DNA of 64,000 nt from Siphonodentalium dalli (taxonomy: Eukaryota > Mollusca > Scaphopoda > Gadilida > Siphonodentaliidae): the NCBI GenBank assembly GCA_032622095.1, contig CP136062.1:57424420-57488419 (forward strand), written 5' to 3'. Below, piece after piece: positions 33,609-43,734 of the stretch. Below the pieces are notes generated by a model. It worked only from the letters and a program-made list of their open reading frames with translations, ran no database searches and was not told the origin of the DNA. The stretch's first letter is position 1. Each line of letters begins with the position of its first letter. The position numbers were made by a program, and so were the translations under genes.

Positions 33609-34451
33609 ATAAACTTGTCTTGATGTAACTAAAGCCTAGATCAATGTGTGCATGGAAAAAGAATGAACAACTGTCTCAAACATTAACCCTTTACCCAACA
33701 AAACGGCCAAAAACCGTCAAAAACGCCCAAATAAAGCTTCAAGAGCCTAAAATATATTCGGTCTGTCTCAATAACACCATACAAATATGGATATCATTGG
33801 AACAGGTTCATTGACCACATTGTGATGGTTACAGTTATGCCCGTGCCAATGCATTCTCTTATATATGCGAGTCGACCATAGGTCGCCTCGCATATATAAG
33901 AGAATGCATTGGCCTAAAAAAATCATTTTTAACACTTTTTACCATGTATTCTTACATTCTTTAACATTTTTATAATTTTTTCTTACATTTTTTAACAATT
34001 TTTATAATATTTTTTCTACATTCTTTGACAATTTTATCATTTTTAATATGTGTTAAGCTAATGCATTCTCTTATATATGCGAGGCGACCTATGGTCGACT
34101 CGCATATATAAGAGAATGCATTGGCACAGGGCCGTTCTGTTGAGTAAAGGGTTAATGTGACTATCAATGGCTAGAATGTAACTCATCACAGTGTTCATCA
34201 GTGCATCAAGCCAATCAGTGAAATATTTGCATGTCTATCAACTCATGATCGGTTACTCTCACAACACCTAAAATATCCAAGTCTGGCATAGTGAATGTTC
34301 GTCATTTATTATAACAGAGGTTGCTCCAGTAGACTAACAAAAGTTTTAAGGCATAATGCTAGATAATGGGCTGGTTGACAGACTAATCGGTAAATTGTTA
34401 GAAACTATGGAATTGTGTGTATCCTGTACAATGACCTAAGTTTGCATATAT
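33609..34451 (+). repeat. Direct duplication, copy 1 (carries a TTAA MITE)
   Basis: Starts AATAAACTTGTCTTGATGTA. Without the MITE (473 bp) it is about 370 bp and aligns from end to end with 34452-35195, including CATCAAGCCAATCAGT, TATCCAAGTCTGG and GATAATGGGCTGGTTGACAG. Confidence 0.88.
33683..34155. mobile_element. piggyBac-like MITE with two hairpins (copy B)
   Basis: TTAA at 33683-33686 and 34152-34155; termini CCCTTTACCCAACA and TGTTGAGTAAAGGG. Hairpins at 33845-33913 and 34057-34125 are mirror images, separated by a 143-nt T-rich spacer with repeated CTTACATT(C/T)TTTAACA. The duplicated flank (34533-34536) has a single uninterrupted TTAA at this position, which shows directly that the target site is TTAA. 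Confidence 0.92.
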
Positions 34452-35195
34452 AAGTAAACTTGTCCTGATGTAACTAATACCTAGATCATTGTGTGCATGA
34501 AAAAAGAGCGAGAAACTTCTCAAACATTAATGTGACTATCAATGGGTAGAAACTATCTGTCATCAGTGCATCAAGCCAATCAGTTAATTATTTACATGTC
34601 TTTCAACTCAGATGATTTCTCACAAGACCTAAAGTATCCAAGTCTGGTATAATGCTGTGATTGCTTGTCATCTATCTATACATATATAAACGAGTAAGAT
34701 CTGTCCAGATTTCTGTATCATACCCCTGGACCGAGTTCAACCAAATTTGATGTGGTGACTCAGGGTATCCTGGCGGATATTATAATGGTATTAATTTTTC
34801 AAAAGTTTTAATTAAAAAAAAAAAAAAAAAATTGGTTTTGATAAATTGAGCAAGGAATTCACTCTTAAACAAAAATATAAAAACTAAATTATATAAATCA
34901 AAATGTTTCAATGACCAAATATGCTTGAAGTGCACAAAGGGGCCCCCGCTAAATGAAGGCTCTGTCTGAGATCAAAATGTGTGCGAAGTCCCACAGGTAC
35001 CCCCGACGATGAATATAGGCTCCCAAAGGGAGCCTGTTTCAGCTAGTTTAGTAAAATAGAAGTAAGTTGCCCAAATAGACTAAAATAAGTGGTATGGAAT
35101 ATGTTAGATAATGGGCTGGTTGACAGACTAATCAGGAAATAGTTAGAAATTATGAAATTCTGTGCATTCTGCACAAAGACCTAGGTTTACAGATG
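34452..35195 (+). repeat. Direct duplication, copy 2 (carries a Helitron)
   Basis: Starts AGTAAACTTGTCCTGATGTA. It lacks the MITE but contains a 372-bp insertion at 34675-35046. Without it about 371 bp remain, matching copy 1 in length. Confidence 0.88.
34675..35046 (+). mobile_element. Non-autonomous Helitron
   Basis: The 5' end is TCTATACATATATAAACGAG preceded by A; the 3' end is CTAG followed by T. A hairpin GGCTCCC-AAA-GGGAGCC (35018-35034) lies 8 nt before CTAG. TC start, 3' hairpin, CTRR end and insertion between A and T are the accepted Helitron signature. The paired empty site in copy 1 of the duplication (about 34309-34311, CATTTA/TTATAA) has no TSD, as expected. An A-run of 19 lies at about 34813-34831. 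No Rep/helicase is encoded. Confidence 0.85.
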
Positions 35196-35199
35196 ATCA

Positions 35200-35855
35200 G
35201 CAATTTATGAAACTTTGACAGGTTAAACTGTTATTTGAACTAATTAAGATAATTCACACTCATATGAGTGATATCAGTAGAGTTTTATGCGACTTTAGAC
35301 CCATTTTAGTGAAATTTGGGTGTAGGTGTAAAACAATTGCCAGATGCAAAAACACGGCATACATTCCTGCAAATTTTTTACTACCCCCCCCCCCCTGGAT
35401 AAATCCATTTTTTCGTTGTATCCTTTTAGGTTTTATTCCATTTCTGTGATGCTAAAATAATAAATAATTTAAACCCCCCCCCCCTAAAAAACAACCTGCC
35501 CTTCTTTTCAGATTCCATGACAACATAGGTTAAAACCACAAGACAGAGTAAAACTGCTCTCATACCCGAAACTATAATAATACGTTAACTAAATACACAG
35601 TCAGTAACATATACATGCTACATAATATGGCGAACGTTGTACCAACATGTGTATAAGGCATAATCTGACTGTAAAACAATAAATACTATTTGTGCAGCGG
35701 CCAAATCGAAAAAGAGCTCTAGTTTTCGAGATACCCCTAACCACGGTAGAACAAGTTAAAACCAACTTTTATTGAAAAAGAAATATATAATGTTCACGAA
35801 AATGACAGTGAAAAATAATGGAATTGGTGGTGGCCATTGTCAAATCGACGATGAA
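35200..35855. other. No gene seen; two poly(C) tracts
   Basis: C-runs at about 35385-35396 and 35474-35483 lie in similar contexts (TTTTTTACTA/AATTTAAA before, T/TAAAA after). No supported coding sequence. Confidence 0.45.
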
Positions 35856-35859
35856 CGAT

Positions 35860-36430
35860 CAGGGTTTGCGCTGCCATTTGCCAAATTTGCCAATGGCAAA
35901 AATAATTTACATTTGGCAAAACATATTTTCATTTGGCAAAAGTTTGCCAAGTCACTTTTTAAATTCTCAAGAAAAAAAAACTATTGGTCACTCATGACAT
36001 TAATTTCAGTAAACCATTGCAATTAGCTGTGGTCTATAAGGTTAGAAAATGTTAACACATTTATCAAGAAGCAGGTAATCTGATAGCATGCATTAGTATC
36101 GATGAGATTACTATATAATTTATTGTTGTGGTGTTTACATATCGATAATCCTCTTTTCTATTTGCCCTTCTGCTGAAGCAACCCTTCAACAATCGTATTG
36201 TTCGGTAAAATGGTTTGATAAACCACAGTAGAGAGGCGAGAATAATTATTAATAATTAACTGCTTTCCTATCGATAACAAACGTTTTTCAAACAGTGCTT
36301 ATATAAATATAAAACTCGATTTTGCAGAAATGATAGCATTTGGAAATTTCTGAAAGAATTTGGCAAAAAATATTTTCATTTGGCAAAATATTTGGCAAAA
36401 GTAAATTTCGGTCCAGCGCGAACTCTGTGA
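35860..36430. repeat. Dispersed repeat with TTTGGCAAA motifs
   Basis: ATTTGGCAAAA is repeated at 35900-35950 and again at 36358-36405. The block closes with TTTCGGTCCAGCGCGAAC (36408-36424), which is the inverse of 5457-5475. The intervening part is AT-rich and non-coding. The ORF at 35772-36026 runs through it. Confidence 0.5.
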
Positions 36431-36904
36431 ACGATACCCACCATTGTCTTTTTCCAGAAATTAACAATTTTGATAAATAAAATATTTGCCAAAATTGTTG
36501 GGGTTAACATTACTATATCATATCATACCTCTACTTGATAAAAACAAATGTTGGTTAATTTGGATTTTCCTGCCATAAATTTTGGAGTCGAAATATTTAT
36601 TTTTTTGCTGAAAAATCTCTTTTTCACAAAAATATTTGATTTCAAACATTATCATTCAAATAGGTATTTATATAATGCCAAAAATATTTCATAGATATTG
36701 TGTAGCAGTTATCTGACAAGTAAGGGTAGAAAGTAATTAACAGAAATTTAGAACGGTTTGCGAAATAATGGATTTTAGCTACCCCTCCCCCAAACACGTT
36801 TTTGGTCGAACTTTACCAATTGATCATAATGGGACCCAACATGACACGCTGGCAGAACATTGGGCACGGAAATACTGCTTAAGTGTTAAAAGACGTGTTC
36901 GGGC

Positions 36905-37268
36905 TTCCAGATACCAAGTTACAACAACAACACATTGTATTTACTATTACCACAGTAAGTGTCGCATATCACAAGTACTCCATTCTGGCTTAAGATTTAA
37001 ATGCAGTGGTTTGAGTAGTTATGACCTATTGAGTAATCACATTGAAACTGCCCCTCGTTGTCGTCGTGGCAAAATAGAAACAGCACATCATTACTTGTTA
37101 GAATGCCCTGAATACAATAGTTCTGACTGAACTCCTATGCGCAATACCGAATGTTATTTTATCAGAAAATACTATTTTGTGGGGATCACAGGAATTCGGT
37201 CATCGTGAAAATATTAAAATATTTGACGCGGTTCAAACATTTATCTCGAAAACAAAGCGATTTTTATG
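36905..37268 (+). pseudogene. Remnant of a LINE reverse-transcriptase C-terminus
   Basis: The first frame gives ISQVLHSGLRFKCSGLSSYD then RCRRGKIETAHHYLLECPEY (about 36964-37115). This is the C-terminal basic and Cys/His block seen in the 44.5-kb LINE (MRLGCSHLNKDL, CSCGEFVVESAYHFLLQCPQY), with the second Cys of the CxC motif replaced by Arg. After a stop, another frame gives ENTILWGSQEF then IKIFDAVQTFISKTKRF (about 37160-37265), the final block that the minus-strand LINE has as FEAVQLFIIQSRRF. The catalytic domain is absent. Confidence 0.7.
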
Positions 37269-37499
37269 ACGCTGTCATTTGTGCAAACTTCGTGAAAAGC
37301 ATTGAAACCCTGCTGAGCGCGAAATTTACCCCCACCAGATCGTCTGGCATCGAACGGCGACGGTCGTATCAATGCCGTAAACAACATTATATATCTGTGT
37401 ATCATTGTAACCAATCAGCCCCAACGAAATTATATGTTTATCACTGTATCCAATCAGCTCCAACTGGATTACATCCTCACGTTTCCCATACAGTCTCTC

Positions 37500-38500
37500 G
37501 CGCCCATATAAATTGTTTACCTCCTGATAGAACTACCCTCTGTCCACAGCCTCAGTTAAAACTGAGAGCATATCCATCAAAATTTTGCCTTTCTTATTTT
37601 CCAGCCACTTTTCGTTCAGTGCTCATGATTTCTGAAACCAATCCATCTATATAAATTGTGTACTTCCTCATGCAACTACCCACTGTCCATACACTCAATG
37701 ATGATATCGTTCCAGTTCTCGGTGTGTTCTGGTCTTCAAATTTGGGTGGGGGGTAATACAAACAGTGAAAATCGAATTATTTATTTTCTGGTCGCTTTTT
37801 GTAAAGTCCCTGGCTGTCGGGTACGAACCCATTTATAACAATTGTATATTTCCTGATAGAATAGCCATTTGTCCAGATTATCGTTTGACATTGAGAGCAC
37901 ACCCATTCAGTTGGTAATGGGTTCAATGGTATACATGGGGTAGGGGTCCCTCAAAATTTGCCTTTATCGTTTGCCATCTGATTTTTGTAAGGTACCACGG
38001 TGCTCTCGCGAACAGTTGGTTCGCAAGAGCATTGCACCTTTGCACACAGAACAGCCATTCAACCACAATCTCGGGTGATATTGATAACATATGTCTTCAG
38101 CTAGTGGTGTGTTCAAGTCTTGAAATAGGGATTGGAATCGCCTCAGACAGTGAACATTAGCCCTTTTCGTTTGCCGGCCGCTTGTTGTAAAGTGCCATAG
38201 GCTTTCGGCAACCAGCTCACCCATAACACATGCGTATTTCCGGAAAATACTATCATTTGTCCACACCCTCAGTTAACATTGAGAGCATAAAATTTAATTA
38301 AGACTTCAAGTGGGATAGTGGGGTCCCCAAAACCTAGAATATTCGCCTTTCGTGTTTGCCAGCCGCTTTTTGTAAAGTGCCCCAAGATTTCGGGGGAACC
38401 AAATCACCCATAGCAATTGATAATTCCATGCTAGCACTACATTTTATGCACACATTCAGCCAAGTTTGAGGGCATATTACTTCAGTTCATGGTGTGTTCA
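37500..38500 (+). repeat. Diverged satellite with a period of about 188 bp
   Basis: The motif GCCGCTTTTTGTAAAGTGCC or variants recurs at about 37595, 37795, 37981, 38175 and 38360. Each is followed by TTTCGG, AACC and CCCAT blocks, then ATTTCC(T/G), CACTGTCCA-like blocks and GAGAGCATA. Five or more copies, strongly diverged. ORFs across it are accidental. Confidence 0.7.
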
Positions 38501-38561
38501 AAATATTAAATGACCACAATCATGTCTCCAGATTTACCTAATTTATTATTACAAACACTAA

Positions 38562-40350
38562 AGCCGGATTCGTCATCTCATGTTTAAACCTGGTTTTTGT
38601 AAACCGCTAGGTTTAAACCGCCATGAGTAAGCAAAATTCGTGGTTTAAACCCGAGACCACAGGTCTAAGTGACGCATTCGTCATCGCTGTGGTTTAACAG
38701 TAGTGTCTCGTATCGTCGAGATAATTAAACGTACTTTCCTAATGCGGACCGCCTCGTTTTATTGATTGCGAAAATCAATGATTACGACAGCGGTCATATT
38801 TTGATTGGAACTTTATAAGCGAGAAGCAATCACACATATACAGTGTATGGGGATAAGTTTTTGTCAATTTCAATATTGTTTTTGCGTTTTATAAGCTTAA
38901 ACCGGCAACTAAACCATCTAATTCGGCGGTCCAGCTAAACCAGCTTTATCGAGGCTAAACTTGAGATGACGAATCCGTCTTGTCTTCATCGCGGTTTAGA
39001 ATTGTCAAACAATCAGTCAAAGGGTGGAGCTGTATATAATCTCGAGTGAGGGCGTGTCTAAGTGGCGACTGCTGACTGGTGTTATCATGTCACAGTTCAT
39101 TCATTCGGACGCGAGCTTTGCTCAGATATATGATTTTTACAACTATCTTGTGTTTGTTTTCTTTGGCATGTGGCAATCACAAATACTGGTGTTTTCTACG
39201 AATTCATTTGAAGGGTTCAACGTTTTAATTTTGACACCAAAACGATGCTACTGCATGACCAGATATGCTATACACATAGTTTGCAATCCTAAACTTATAT
39301 TGCTATATGAGTCAAATTTGATAACTTATTTTGATGTATATCATGCCACAAAGCTCTACTCTGGTTACGTCAATAAATTCCCATAACATTCTACCATGGG
39401 ACCTTTTTGATTTTCTGCATGACGGGAAATTTATGACATAGAAAAAAATCAACACATGTAATATATTTCTTTATTAAAAGCTTACCCTCTGCACGGTTGC
39501 CCACTTCCAACAGTCAGGTGTGCACTCATAAGCAAATTGCCTTTACTTGACTGGCCTCTTGGTCCAGGATTGACTCGATTCTGGATACTTTATTGAGCGC
39601 CAGAGGGGCTTTGTGCACATTTTGATCGTTGGAACATTTTAATTAAAAAAAAAATTTAATTTAAAACAAACAGATGTTAATTTAAATTTTAAATTTTATT
39701 TCTTTTTAGATTCAACTCCTTACTCAATTTAACACAACTTTTTCATTTTTTTTTAAATTATATTTTCCTTATTTTTAAATCAAAATGTTTAAAACCTACC
39801 GCCGTTATACCACACGAATCACCACACCTAATTTCATTGAAATCTGTCCAGGGGGCATTGGAGAACAGTTGCGAACAGACAAACGGACATACAGATATAC
39901 GGCTCCTATACCCTTTAATATATACAGATATACATGTAAATACACCAAATTTTGTCTTTGCGGGTGAAACATCTTGCAGAAATCTATCACAAACAAAGTG
40001 ATGAACAGAGCGTGAAACTCGTGTTGAGAGACATGCCCTTTGTTATATTGATCTAAACACAGAATGAGATCGGATTAATAGTCAATGAGCGATACTTGTT
40101 TCTCAATTTTTGAATAAATCCATTGAGCGTTCACGCGGTCACGATAATTTATGACTTGTCAATAACCATTATATCGGCCTATCTTTTTGTCCGATTGGTA
40201 AGAGGGTAGATTGATTGAATAATCATATCACCGAATCGAGTTGTCAATTAGCTGGCAACTGAACGAAAAAAACGCCCCCTTAGACCCGGTTTGGCTGGAC
40301 CGCCTATGTAGGTTTAAACCAGGTTTAAACCGGAGATGACGAATCCGGCA
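38562..40350. mobile_element. TIR element with TAA target repeat
   Basis: Termini AGCCGGATTCGTCATCTC (left) and GAGATGACGAATCCGGCA (right) are flanked by TAA (38559-38561 and 40351-40353). Subterminal TTTAAACC motifs are inverted. A third terminus (GAGATGACGAATCCG at 38962-38976) lies inside, so a 415-bp version may be nested or ancestral. A 3-bp TWA target is typical of PIF/Harbinger, but no transposase is seen. The 120-codon ORF at 39024-39386 has no domain. Part of the interior (39590-40000) resembles the inverse of Helitron-region sequence only weakly. Confidence 0.65.
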
Positions 40351-40354
40351 TAAG

Positions 40355-41060
40355 TTTCTTAATAAATTTTTATTAAACATTGAATTAAATTTAAACTTAA
40401 ATTTTAAATAAAACATGAACGCTGCTCGGTCCAACTTAAAAAATGTTTCAATTTCTGATCTAAGTAACAAACTTAGTGTATTGCCATAGCAGACTGGTGG
40501 TGTTCTCTATTAGCTCTATAAATAAGATTTATTTTCTAAATTGAAATAATTTTTATTTTTTTATTTTCATTATTTCCAAATACCTGACCAAGGCTGTTGA
40601 CGTTATGTTGCGTCAGACAAAGCACTTCGTGACGAAACAGAAGCTGGACTTTGAAAAATATCTGTGTGCATTTCGTTTTCGTCAAGAATGTGCATTTTTG
40701 GTGACTCATAGCTCCACTATTTGATACCACGCATAGACAAGATTTCCAAGGATCATTCATCAAGTTACCCGTCACACGATGTGTAAAGATGGCGGCGATT
40801 GGATCTTAATTCCCAGAGTTATTATCCAAGCAATACAACTATCCGTGGCGATTGCGAATAGAAGACCCTACAAATTCCAATTTCTGAATGTGCCTCTATC
40901 TCTGGACTGTGAGCTGATCGGCTTGTTTGATATATTGTTGGAATCCGTTCACAACCACGCGTAACCATGTATGATGGGTCTCAACTTTTCTCGTCACTGT
41001 TGACTTGGGGAGAGAAATACCTGTCAAAGCTACCCAGATTGATACGGGTAGGTGGAAATG
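40355..41060. other. No gene seen; short dispersed match
   Basis: TTGGTGACTCATAGCTCCAC (about 40696) and the following TTGATACCACGC recur at 45919-45956, beside the second Foldback-like element. Nothing coding is supported. Confidence 0.45.
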
Positions 41061-41065
41061 AGGTT

Positions 41066-41932
41066 TCTTGCTAAATATCGAAAAGCCAACTCGCCAAGCA
41101 GTGGAAACATTATCCAATCTTGGTCAGCAAATGACTAGCCGTGTGCCATATTCGACTGGTCGCCCTGATGTGACCAGAACGCAAAATAATTCAGAAAAAG
41201 CAAAAATCGAGAAAAAGGAAGACCTATAAAGTGAAATACGCACATAATCGACCTATAAAGTGAAATACGCACATAATTAACATATAATGTGAAATAAACA
41301 CATAATCACCCTATAATGTAAAATACGCACATAACCGACCTATAAAGTTAAATACGCACATAATTGAGCTATAATATAAAATACGCACATACACGTCCTA
41401 TAAAGTGAACTAGGCACATAATCGAATTATAATGTTAGATACGCACATAATCGACATATTAAGTGAAATACGCACATAATCGAATTATAAAGTGAGATAC
41501 GCACATAGTCGACATAAAAAGTGAAATACGCACATAATCGAATTATAAAGTGAGATACCCACATAATCAACCTAAAAAGTTAAATAAGCAGATGATCGCC
41601 CTATAATGTGAAATACGCATATATTCGACCTATAATTCGATATACGCCAATAATCGACCCATAAAGTGAAATACGCACATAATCGACATATAAGGTCAAA
41701 TGCGCAAATAATTGATATAATTATAAAGAGAAATATGCACATAGTCGACATATAAAGTGAAATACGCACATAATTTTGCTAAATTTTGAAAAGCCAACTC
41801 GCCAGGCGGTGGAAAAATTATCTAATCTTGATCAGCGAATGACTAGGGTGTATCATATTCGACTGGTCGCCCCGATGTGACCAGAACGCAAAATAATACA
41901 GAAAAAGCAAAAACGAGAAAAGTAAGACCCTG
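41066..41932. repeat. 29-bp tandem array between direct repeats of about 158 bp
   Basis: The array at 41221-41775 has a unit of 29 bp (CGACCTATAAAGTGAAATAC then GCACATAAT), about 19 units with variants. It is flanked by direct repeats 41066-41224 and 41775-41932 (GAAAAGCCAACTCGCCA, ATTCGACTGGTCGCCC, GTGACCAGAACGCAAAATAA). The arrangement suggests the array expanded at the junction of a duplicated segment. Confidence 0.9.
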
Positions 41933-41934
41933 TA

Positions 41935-43138
41935 GTCAGAACCAGGAATTCAACTTGACGGGACTGGTCGAACCGACGACGATCAGTCTGGGATGCCCGC
42001 AAAAGAAGACCCCGACTGATTTTCCCCATGTAGTCTGGTCGATAAAAGGTTTGACCTAAGGTAGTTTTTATTCCATTTTGAAGAGGAATATATCCTCTAC
42101 TACCTATCCAAAATCCGATTTGAGCAAACTTTTTTACAGAAATTTTTAAAATGCCAATTTTTCGACCTTGTGAAGTAGGTTTTTCTACAATATCCCTCAT
42201 CGGTGACACCAGAACACATTAACCCTCCATCTTTTATATACCAGTTTGTGTGAAATTAGAGTATAGGGGCGAATAGAGGGACAAGGGCAGAAAATAATGC
42301 AATCGCGGCGATGAAATGGCTATCAAAATTGCTGCAACTCCAATCCATGCTACGACGAAAGCAACATATTGGATAACCACATATAAGCGAAAATACACAT
42401 TAGGAATTTACAAGTATGTTGTTATATATCTTTAAAGGTACACATATAATTAAAACAGATCTATCTGAATGATTTATCGGTCACTGCAACGCACGTTAAC
42501 CTAATGATTTACGTTCGGATTTTCTGCTTAGAATGCACCAACAGTCGGGCCAAAACCAGTTATTTCGGGCATGCAATACACGAGGTAATATTTCGTCACA
42601 CAGTGCGTGGTAGTTTCATTTGGTATGATGATTAATTATTTAGTACAACGAAGAAACTGAAGTGCACACCATTGATGTGTAAATTCTAGTTACATTTCCG
42701 GAATTTTCAACACATTCCGTGATAATAAACCATATACGTATGCCGTAATGCTGATTATACTGTAAAGAAACACTCATTTCTTCAACATAATAGTACAAAA
42801 TATCTCACTAGATCGAAAAGACTGTACATCGTATATTTTATGTGATACTAATTTTCATGCTGCTTCCAACCCGGTTTCTTAGTAAATAATCTTGTTCAAA
42901 TTACTTCAATCGGCACTTTACAACCGGAATATCTACCACGCAATGCACACTATTAGTTTTCAGTATCTTGTTGTTTGAAATTATATTACCATTGCCACCC
43001 ACCTACTTGCGCTAAATATCAGGTCATCAGCGTTTACAGTTATTTGTTCTGCGTTTACCATTCACCCAATGTTGCTATTTATGGTATTGTATACAACAGA
43101 TATGTGTAAAATTAGGGGGAATGGGTAAACACGACCAT
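41935..43138. other. No gene seen
   Basis: No credible exon. The minus ORF at 41853-42209 overlaps the direct repeat and shows no domain. Confidence 0.45.
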
Positions 43139-43141
43139 ACT

Positions 43142-43235
43142 TGGTGTAAACAATATTTATTTCAAAAAATCAAACATATGACATAAACATAATATACATG
43201 TATATGTGGCCTTATTGCATTTAAGCACATATAAT
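43142..43235 (-). mobile_element. LINE 3' tail fragment, minus strand
   Basis: On the minus strand the sequence ends GAAATAAATATTGTTTACACC, matching the tail of the LINE whose 3' end lies at about 43735. How far it extends upstream is not clear. Confidence 0.4.
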
Positions 43236-43734
43236 TTCCAGGTATAAAGACAGTCTCTGCCACAGAGTATGTAAGCTCATTTCGTTATGTTGAGAATTTA
43301 TTGAAGACAGTCTATTGTACTCCTTTGTATTTTTGATACAATGGTATACCACCATGCATTTGTATGATAAAAGCGAAATATTTGTGTTTAATCACTTGAC
43401 CGGAGGTAATTATGACTACCATTTTAAGACACGGACAATAGGATCTACACATTTACCTAGTACCATGTGAATAGCTCTCATACTATTCTATAGTAGTGAA
43501 TTTTGAGAGATTTGGTGTTGTAGATACAAAATTAAATGATTATCGGTAACATTCGTGAGACTGTTTTCATTACATACATTTCTGCTTCCAGAAAAGGTCT
43601 ATTGATCCCATTTAACTGTTTAATTACACATATATTACACGATTCAAGATAAACAGTATAGATAAAACTGCGTTGTTCTTCTGTGTCTTGGTGCCCAAAA
43701 AGTCCATATTTAATCGTTGTGTGAGACCTGGCTT

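Noticed and set aside
39024-39386. 120-codon ORF as the transposase of the TAA-flanked element
   Set aside because: No DDE/D pattern or DNA-binding domain is visible, and it is too short. Left as undefined sequence.
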